Assembly: GCF_964340395.1 (NCBI RefSeq)
Contig: NC_135556.1
Location: 24,275,223-24,337,222, forward strand
DNA: 62,000 bases
Direction: 5' to 3'
Source: Glandiceps talaboti
Lineage: Eukaryota; Hemichordata; Enteropneusta; Spengelidae
Shown: positions 61,401 through 62,000 of the stretch, piece by piece
Numbering within the stretch: the first letter of the stretch is position 1
Layout: the number at the start of each line of letters is the position of its first letter
Translations under genes and position numbers: made by a program
Notes under the pieces: model-generated
What the model was told of the DNA's origin: nothing
Seen by the model: the letters and a program-made list of their open reading frames with translations, nothing else
Databases searched by the model: none

Positions 61401-61609
61401 TCACCATGGTAACATCCATGTCTTTGAATAACTACTATAGTAACAACCAAATTCTGGATTGTTTCCATAACAATAACTGACTCGCTGAAGAGTTACCATA
61501 GTAACAAAAATAGAAATGACATATCACAGACAAATAACATGATATCTTTATTGTTAGATTCTGCAGAGGATGGATATTTAGGAGAATGTTCCGTCAAGTC
61601 AAAGAAAAG
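18249..61609 (+). CDS. Large multi-exon gene for an IQ-motif, RPxSA-motif protein (3' end beyond the window)
   Basis: I joined 26 exons by splice consensus and phase. Every junction is phase-compatible and the joined frame is open for 4,857 nt (1,619 codons) without a stop. N-terminus (about 1-140): helical and charged. Middle (about 140-790): Ser/Pro/Arg-rich with KRPMTAP, KRPASAAG, RRPSTAP and RRPESAR. About 793-1274: Glu/Asp/Lys-rich, with a 15-Asp run near 1235-1250. About 1274-1453: Pro/Ser-rich with a 14-residue RPVSA repeat. About 1454 to the end: helical, with IQ-like motifs VNIQKIFRHEV, IIMQRSYRRHLARRR and TIQKFCRGWIFRRMFRQ. IQ motifs bind calmodulin or myosin light chains. I do not recognise the family. 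Composition and motif style suggest a cytoskeletal, centrosomal or ciliary protein (inference). Optional exons at 31094, 35576 and 39710 would add variants. Confidence 0.85.
18315..22871 (+). other. Intron 1, no supported gene
   Basis: AT-rich. It contains an inverted repeat at 20363-20497 and, around 19740-19930, recurring words such as TAGATTAGAGT and GAGCCAAT. A short frame at 22121-22177 (MSDPNNRTPAYKAPF) has no donor. Confidence 0.5.
20363..20497. repeat. Inverted repeat, 38-bp arms (MITE-like)
   Basis: Arms 20363-20400 and 20460-20497 are near-perfect inverses: ATAGCATTCATATTGAG and AGTATACTGTTT on the left, AAACAGTATACT and TGATATGAATGCTAT on the right. They are separated by about 59 bp. 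No coding content. Confidence 0.85.
22872..22922 (+). CDS. IQ-motif gene, probable exon 2
   Basis: A 51-nt, phase 0 to phase 0 segment after acceptor GACATACAG, encoding ELYQEEYQMITLSFLAN. The donor GTATCA is weak. Inclusion gives a continuous helical run from RRSR into LMRHAEFKHMID. Skipping it also keeps the frame, so it may be a cassette exon. It sits 215 bp before exon 3. Confidence 0.55.
22952..23036. repeat. (TG)n followed by (TTTG/TTTC)n microsatellite
   Basis: About 21 TG units and then T-rich tetranucleotides, in the intron just before exon 3. The polypyrimidine tract of exon 3 is separate from it. Confidence 0.9.
23138..23304 (+). CDS. IQ-motif gene, exon 3
   Basis: Acceptor TATTTATTTCAG, donor GTAAGT; phase 0 to 2. 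It encodes LMRHAEFKHMIDMIDRYRHD, then SGLAGLVRKDHQQLEQLS and FFRILARMLTEVT. Composition is that of a compact helical domain and is the most protein-like part of the N-terminus. Confidence 0.88.
25358..25445 (+). CDS. IQ-motif gene, exon 4
   Basis: Acceptor TATTACAG, donor GTAAGT; phase 2 to 0. It encodes TKGTMKQRDDLKKVYKWYMA followed by NRSGLHCLP, completing the helical N-terminal region. Confidence 0.88.
25953..26098. repeat. Foldback hairpin of about 145 bp
   Basis: Outer arms TTCTTCATTCAGCC (25966-25979) and GGCTGAATGAAGG (26071-26083) pair, and pairing continues in both directions (ATTCCCCAATATTT with AAATTTAGGGAAC; CTATGGGTTTTG with CAAGATCCCATTAG). It is MITE-like, with no coding content, in intron 4. 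Confidence 0.75.
26590..26874 (+). CDS. IQ-motif gene, exon 5
   Basis: Acceptor ATATCATAG, donor GTGAGT; 95 codons, phase 0 to 0. It starts RFGQSMRQMDSQTVLRFAPD, then a Lys/Glu-rich stretch, and ends with the first RPxTA motif (KRPMTAPPTLSSRK). Confidence 0.9.
27060..27170. repeat. Imperfect tandem duplication, about 54 bp
   Basis: ACACTTTTGAAGCACTG, AGAAA and CAAGCATGGC or TAAGCATGGC occur twice in succession in the intron after exon 5. Confidence 0.7.
27649..27807 (+). CDS. IQ-motif gene, exon 6
   Basis: Acceptor TTTTTTTACAG, donor GTAATA; 53 codons, phase 0 to 0. It encodes TSFGQMKGENFVESSFTGQF and the motif KRPASAAG. Confidence 0.9.
28580..28862 (+). CDS. IQ-motif gene, exon 7
   Basis: Acceptor TGTCTTGACAG, donor GTAGGT; phase 0 to 1. 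Serine-rich: KSPRPDTASSIASSVSIRMS, then RSPKRPPVIPKGM and SNPDSRSSSPVKM, typical of a disordered, phosphorylation-prone segment. Confidence 0.9.
28905..29160. repeat. Degenerate tandem repeat around CTCATTGGCAAATG
   Basis: About eight imperfect copies, 25-35 bp each, of a unit containing GGCTAACTCTCATTGGCAAA in the intron between exons 7 and 8. Confidence 0.65.
29354..29611 (+). CDS. IQ-motif gene, exon 8
   Basis: Acceptor TTATATCTTAG, donor GTAGGG; phase 1 to 1. It encodes SANLKAWEEYKQKQSYGQDF, then IGRLKFYGRSGTPHGIRYSS and ELYTEDIIANYAELSEES. The aromatic-rich block suggests a folded or binding segment between disordered parts. Confidence 0.9.
30389..30581 (+). CDS. IQ-motif gene, exon 9
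   Basis: Acceptor TACTCACTAG, donor GTAAGT; phase 1 to 2. It encodes ATDEDNDRITYHSLENFYKE and VTVYVPEELAQDVRI. Confidence 0.9.
30630..30830. repeat. Imperfect tandem repeat, about 60 bp, three copies
   Basis: CATTGATGxGGTCACCTCCC and a GTGGGG-AAC-CCxAACTGCAGTG block recur three times, with decreasing similarity, in the intron after exon 9. Confidence 0.7.
31094..31114 (+). CDS. Possible 21-nt microexon (exon 9a)
   Basis: After a strong acceptor (TTATTCCCCCCACGTAG) come 21 nt and then GTTTGT. Exon 9 ends in phase 2 and exon 10 starts accordingly; the 21 nt fit between them without changing the frame and would insert the seven residues YEDTRPR. The donor is non-optimal, which fits an optional exon. 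Composition matches the neighbouring charged sequence. Confidence 0.45.
31748..32005. repeat. Tandem repeat, about 68-70 bp, 3.5 copies
   Basis: Each copy contains GGTGAGATGTAACTGACAAA, ACAGGATTGGTGACCAT and CTGCCACCTAGTGG. In the intron between exons 9 and 10. Confidence 0.85.
32324..32530 (+). mobile_element. Truncated copy of the TTAA foldback element
   Basis: Starts TTAAAGGGGAATGCCACTCC and continues with ATTTTCATAAACTATGGGTT, GAGAGTCATTTCATGATTTT and CATTGCATCATGGGAGTC. These words match the left arm of the complete element at 57401-57808. The right arm appears missing or diverged. Confidence 0.7.
32558..32715. repeat. Tandem repeat, about 45 bp, 3.5 copies
   Basis: GTGGAAACCAAGATTAAGTT and CCATTACCTCT-like words recur at about 45-bp spacing just upstream of exon 10. 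Confidence 0.85.
32896..32998 (+). CDS. IQ-motif gene, exon 10
   Basis: Acceptor GTTGTTGACAG, donor GTAGGG; phase 2 to 0. It encodes SATEEQRKHPNVKFDAIVGL, then TDMVKETMEYDKEK. Confidence 0.9.
33443..33570 (+). CDS. IQ-motif gene, exon 11
   Basis: Acceptor TTTACTTACAG, donor GTAATG; phase 0 to 2. It encodes LSPDPKFGHHQPAIAVSRRP, then STAPDRVMSTPVPPNSDRPS, with an RRPSTAP motif and a RPSSA motif at the junction. Confidence 0.9.
34420..34670. repeat. Degenerate tandem repeat, about 60 bp, four copies
   Basis: Copies share TATGGTTGGGTAATGGCACA, AGTACATG and CTTGCATGACATTAC; later copies decay to TTGCATGATGT words. Confidence 0.75.
35576..35683 (+). CDS. Possible cassette exon of the IQ-motif gene (in frame, uncertain)
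   Basis: A strong acceptor (TGACTTTCTCTACAG) is followed by 108 nt and GTATAC. Start and end phases (2 and 2) fit between exons 11 and 12 and the frame is open: FGHEFQCPRSLVLTTNTIHF, then CDSKHGCRPFT. The Cys/His-rich content is unlike the flanking Ser/Pro-rich protein and the donor is weak, so chance is a real alternative. Confidence 0.25.
36423..36540. repeat. Inverted repeat of about 118 bp with 25-bp arms
   Basis: AGCCCAGACATCATCA plus ACTTTTGA at the left, and TCAAAAGTACTGATGTCTGG plus GCT at the right, form an imperfect inverse pair around a 65-bp loop. MITE-like. Confidence 0.8.
37604..37783 (+). CDS. IQ-motif gene, exon 12
   Basis: Acceptor ATCTGTGTTGTAG, donor GTATGT; 180 nt, phase 2 to 2. 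It encodes SIASSESSSRNQRGEPVVLL, then KTDYTMHMRKEVQSPKEANL and YINVSGKVKPDTTRY. Confidence 0.9.
38996..39337. repeat. 68-bp minisatellite, five copies
   Basis: Each unit contains GAGTCCATACAGTCCTGGCA, TTACAGCCAGACTATTGGTT and GGACAGTGGGTGGGTGTATG. Copies differ by a few substitutions, with two alternating sub-types (GGGTGGG and GGGCAGG). It ends about 210 bp before exon 13. Confidence 0.93.
39551..39598 (+). CDS. IQ-motif gene, exon 13 (48 nt)
   Basis: Acceptor TGTTTCTAG, donor GTAACA; phase 2 to 2, 48 nt. It encodes WSDDGFGNFTYKKVL. Its length is a multiple of three and the phases are equal, so skipping keeps the frame. Confidence 0.8.
39710..39746 (+). CDS. Possible alternative exon 14a (37 nt)
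   Basis: Acceptor TTTCTTTGTTATACAG, donor GTATGA. It enters in phase 2 and leaves in phase 0, exactly as exon 14 at 41902 does, and encodes QEGSVSTMTLDM. Using both 14a and 14 would break the frame; using one or the other keeps it. It could be a mutually exclusive exon or chance splice-like sequence. Confidence 0.4.
39805..40020. mobile_element. Diverged relative of the TTAA foldback element
   Basis: Contains GCACAATTGCCAAGAAACAT, CCAGTGTTGCCTCATGGGAG, TATCAGATGAACAATGAATA and TTCATATT. These resemble the inner arm of the 57401-57808 element (CACTGTTGCATCATGGGA, GGATGAACAATGAATATT). Ends are not definable. Confidence 0.5.
41902..42010 (+). CDS. IQ-motif gene, exon 14
   Basis: Acceptor TTATGTTTCAG, donor GTAATG; phase 2 to 0. 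It encodes RPESARKTLRTAGSMSGNIR, then PATSMQTPRERWNADK, carrying RPESA and RPATS motifs. Confidence 0.9.
42262..42386 (+). CDS. IQ-motif gene, exon 15
   Basis: Acceptor GATTTTAACAG, donor GTGAGA; phase 0 to 2. It encodes ESDQNERINQAASHITTEVD, then SEAVARMVLINHLGSEQTRR, a likely helical segment. Confidence 0.9.
42652..42700 (+). CDS. IQ-motif gene, exon 16 (49 nt)
   Basis: Acceptor TTATCTTTTAG, donor GTAAGT; phase 2 to 0. It encodes GRMGIHRIGGSVPLDA. Confidence 0.88.
42991..43054 (+). CDS. IQ-motif gene, exon 17
   Basis: Acceptor TGTATCAACAG, donor GTAGGG; phase 0 to 1. It encodes ELPKLPQTLQFVSFTGPARI, then Q. Confidence 0.88.
43594..43871. mobile_element. Foldback element of about 278 bp
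   Basis: The left arm (AAACAGGTCAAGTAAAG, GATAACACTTGGCACAG, CAGAGACTTGTATTACA, AAGAACAGTTTTATGG) is matched in inverse order by the right arm (CCATAAAACTGTTCTTAC, TGTAATACAAGTCTC, CTGTGCCAAGTGTTAT, TTATTTAC, CCCTGTTT). Nearly the whole element can fold, leaving a central loop of about 75 bp. No coding capacity. Distinct from the TTAA family. Confidence 0.85.
44182..44203 (+). CDS. IQ-motif gene, exon 18 (22-nt microexon)
   Basis: Acceptor TGTTTATTTCAG, donor GTAAGT; phase 1 to 2. It encodes VKGQPDT with split codons at both ends. It cannot be skipped without a frameshift between exons 17 and 19, so it should be constitutive. Confidence 0.82.
44514..45610 (+). CDS. IQ-motif gene, exon 19, long acidic exon
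   Basis: The longest exon (1,097 nt), with acceptor TCTTTTCCAATAG and donor GTAGTT; phase 2 to 1. It opens RLPEAPPQSPKENNSDADSV and RDISLDSRMMSGRSSPAF, then becomes Glu/Asp/Lys/Gln-rich with imperfect repeats of 20-30 residues (GDKDDTIAEKHKEQETGSEM, GAKDNITEKRETGGEGSG, GTDDTVAEQQKEEEEEE). If the donor is not used, the frame ends after GSCCS at 45627. No canonical AATAAA was seen soon after. Confidence 0.92.
46140..46484 (+). CDS. IQ-motif gene, exon 20, with a 15-Asp run
   Basis: Acceptor CATACCCACAG, donor GTGAGA; phase 1 to 1. It encodes NATTPTTNFVNQDEDDADMV and ends with a GAT-repeat Asp run, then EMEEMLYLSDGSRPIQDDT. The (GAT)n tract at 46384-46428 is expected to be length-variable. Confidence 0.9.
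46384..46428. repeat. (GAT)n trinucleotide repeat inside exon 20
   Basis: One GAC and 14 GAT codons give 15 consecutive Asp; it is flanked by GGTATCTTT and GAGATGGAA. Confidence 0.97.
49430..49560. repeat. Imperfect tandem repeat, about 65 bp, two to three copies
   Basis: TTGCTGTCGGCAGAC, GTAGTGATACA and GAGTGTGAAAAGACCATATT-like words recur. Confidence 0.7.
51560..51670. repeat. Tandem repeat, about 37-46 bp, three copies
   Basis: Each copy contains GATGACATCCAATCAGCATC and TTTGTTTCCCACTCTT. Confidence 0.8.
53655..53772. repeat. Tandem repeat, about 52 bp, 2.3 copies
   Basis: CCCTATCAGGCTTCTAAACC, ACTGTAAGATA and GTTGTTCAGCC recur. Confidence 0.85.
54843..55435. repeat. 47-bp minisatellite, about 12.5 copies
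   Basis: Each unit contains CCTTGTTGTTATTGACACAT, TAACATAGACTA and GAATAACAAAGAA. Two unit types are seen, AGACTAGAG (copies 1, 2 and 4) and AGACTACGG (the rest), as expected from unequal exchange. One copy has GACATATTACC. Confidence 0.95.
56289..57074. promoter_or_regulatory. Cluster of four RFX X-box-like palindromes
   Basis: GTTACTATGACAAC (56289), GTTGCTAGGCAAC (56368-56380), GTTGCTAGGTAAC (57036-57048) and GTTGTCATGGTTAC (57061-57074) fit the GTNRCC-N-RGYAAC X-box style bound by RFX factors, which drive ciliary genes. Similar words are common in other introns of this window (51952, 61370-61510), so they may be a dispersed sequence motif rather than an enhancer. Confidence 0.3.
57401..57808. 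mobile_element. Complete foldback MITE-like element with TTAA at both ends
   Basis: Left end TTAAAACGGAATGCCACTTG, right end GATGTTTCCCTTTAA. The arms extend almost to the centre: TAGCGATCCACTGTTGCATC, ATGGGACTTACATATGTAT on the left; ATACATATGTAAGTCCCAT, GATGCAACAGTGGATCGCTA on the right. The inner arms are nearly perfect, suggesting recent origin or gene conversion. No transposase. Truncated relatives at 32324 and 39805. Confidence 0.88.
58015..58553 (+). CDS. IQ-motif gene, exon 21, Pro/Ser-rich with RPVSA repeats
   Basis: Acceptor GTGGTGTTTTACAG, donor GTACGT; 539 nt, phase 1 to 0. It encodes GSTNSSRCSSPRSTLSERFT, then IRPATAHP, VRPSSAHKPL and two 14-residue units RPVSASPQSGHKSL and RPVSAGPNSDHKSL followed by RPVSASASIG. 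It ends TPQWKGRPLPMYGAPRDK. The repeated basic-Pro-x-Ser-Ala pattern recurs in exons 5, 6, 11 and 14. Confidence 0.92.
58920..59083 (+). CDS. IQ-motif gene, exon 22, first IQ-like motif
   Basis: Acceptor TTTTGATTCAG, donor GTAAAT; phase 0 to 2. It encodes DKETELCQRQKEAKARVNIQ, then KIFRHEVSGQCLDELERTER and MKQAAIIMQR. VNIQKIFRHEV is a partial IQ motif. The second motif starts at IIMQR and continues in exon 23. Confidence 0.92.
59136..59350. repeat. Tandem repeat, about 21-24 bp, roughly nine copies
   Basis: TTCACTCCAGGGTCAACTTG-like units follow one another after exon 22. The open frame across them is a repeat artefact. Confidence 0.85.
59497..59640 (+). CDS. IQ-motif gene, exon 23, second IQ motif
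   Basis: Acceptor TATCTATACAG, donor GTAAGT; phase 2 to 2. It encodes SYRRHLARRRAIKHRQDFST, then KIWQRDYISVKAQKERERQE and KMEEALK. With exon 22 this gives IIMQRSYRRHLARRR, an IQ motif with Met in place of Ile before Gln, then a charged helix. Confidence 0.92.
59678..59697. repeat. G homopolymer, 20 bp
   Basis: Lies 37 bp after the exon 23 donor. Similar G runs are at 1921-1938 and 36283-36298. Confidence 0.9.
59886..60206. repeat. 65-bp minisatellite, five copies
   Basis: Units start near 59891, 59956, 60021, 60086 and 60152. They contain TGCCTTCTTGTACATGAACA, CAATGTACCAGTCTGGTAAT and TAGTAAAAATAAGTAGTGAC. It ends about 140 bp before exon 24. Confidence 0.95.
60347..60415 (+). CDS. IQ-motif gene, exon 24
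   Basis: Acceptor GTTACTTTTTCAG, donor GTAAGT; 69 nt, phase 2 to 2. It encodes QALLNKKAVMRLNRIGPHVD, then IW. Confidence 0.88.
61268..61336 (+). CDS. IQ-motif gene, exon 25
   Basis: Acceptor GGTTGGTTTTAG, donor GTAAGT; 69 nt, phase 2 to 2. It encodes LFHCEERKITKAMMKRATLT, then IQ, the start of the third IQ motif. Confidence 0.88.
61365..61512. repeat. Repeated RFX-like inverse words in intron 25
   Basis: GTTACCATAACAAC, CACCATGGTAAC, CTACTATAGTAACAAC, TTTCCATAACAA and GTTACCATAGTAAC follow at about 30-bp spacing. They may be a degenerate tandem repeat. Confidence 0.55.
61558..61609 (+). CDS. IQ-motif gene, exon 26, third IQ motif; gene continues
   Basis: Acceptor TATTGTTAG, donor GTAAGA; phase 2 to 0. 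It encodes FCRGWIFRRMFRQVKEK, which with exon 25 makes TIQKFCRGWIFRRMFRQ, a canonical IQxxxRGxxxRR motif. No stop codon; later exons lie beyond the window. Confidence 0.9.
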
Positions 61610-61842
61610 GTAAGAAAGTTTTGAAAGTGTTTGTCATTTGATAAAAAATTATCGAGATGAATGTAATACTTAATGAAATACAAATTGTAACTTGTCATCT
61701 TAACAAAGCCATAATTGGATTTCACTTGGAAATGACCAGTCATGTTGGTATACAGAAATAGTTAGGATTTAGGTTTAAAGTTACTACATAGGACATTTCT
61801 GAACAGAAACAGATTACGTATTTCATTCCATGTTCATTCACA

Positions 61843-62000
61843 GAGGGGAGGTGTCAGCTAGGGTGGAGGTGAGGGGAGGTGTCAGCTAGGGCAGATGCAA
61901 GGGGAGGTGTCAGCTAGGGTGGAAGTGAGGGGAGGTGTCAGCTAGGATGGAGGTGAGGGGAGGTGTCAGCTAGGTTGGAGGTGAGGGGTGGTGTCAGCTA
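61843..62000. repeat. G-rich 28-bp minisatellite, at least 5.6 copies, running off the window
   Basis: Units contain GAGGGGAGGTGTCAGCTAGG and a TGGAGGT-like end. The G clusters on the plus strand could form quadruplexes in the intron RNA. Confidence 0.93.

Overview
This is a low-GC, intron-rich animal nuclear sequence with spliceosomal GT-AG introns, microsatellites, minisatellites, foldback (MITE-like) elements and a tRNA-derived SINE. There is no operon structure and no rRNA gene. Intron-exon density, short exons and AT-rich introns suggest an invertebrate bilaterian, probably marine (spiralian, hemichordate or cephalochordate-like). The phylum is inference only.

Two protein-coding genes, arranged head to head, explain every convincing coding signal. 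(1) On the minus strand, about 2.06-8.42 kb, lies the 5' part of an anoctamin (TMEM16 family) gene: four coding exons covering the cytoplasmic N-terminal dimerisation domain. The channel/scramblase transmembrane exons lie beyond the left edge. (2) On the plus strand, from 18.25 kb past the right edge, lies a very large gene of at least 26 coding exons. All exon phases join into one open frame of 4,857 nt (1,619 codons, unfinished). The product has a helical N-terminus, a long disordered middle carrying many R-P-x-S/T-A motifs, an acidic region with a 15-Asp run, a 14-residue RPVSA repeat, and three IQ-like calmodulin-binding motifs. I do not recognise the family; the composition fits a cytoskeletal or ciliary protein, by inference.

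Layout: 1-1.88 kb anoctamin intron; 1.88-2.92 kb anoctamin exon 4 with its donor half present three times and its acceptor half fourteen times; 3-8.4 kb anoctamin exons 3, 2 and 1 with a 521-bp duplication and a foldback element; 8.4-14.6 kb probable 5' intron with a SINE; 14.6-18.2 kb divergent promoter interval with two CACGTG E-boxes and a 210-bp GA tract; 18.2-46.5 kb exons 1-20 of the large gene; 46.5-58.0 kb an 11.5-kb intron; 58.0-61.6 kb exons 21-26 with the IQ motifs.

The most unusual feature is the splice-site minisatellite at anoctamin exon 4: fourteen consecutive copies of the real 3' splice site plus the start of the exon, of which only the exon-proximal copy keeps the frame. In the large gene, a 21-nt in-frame microexon and an alternative exon phase-compatible with exon 14 suggest regulated splicing. 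All exon boundaries were read by eye from splice consensus and phase and have no transcript support.
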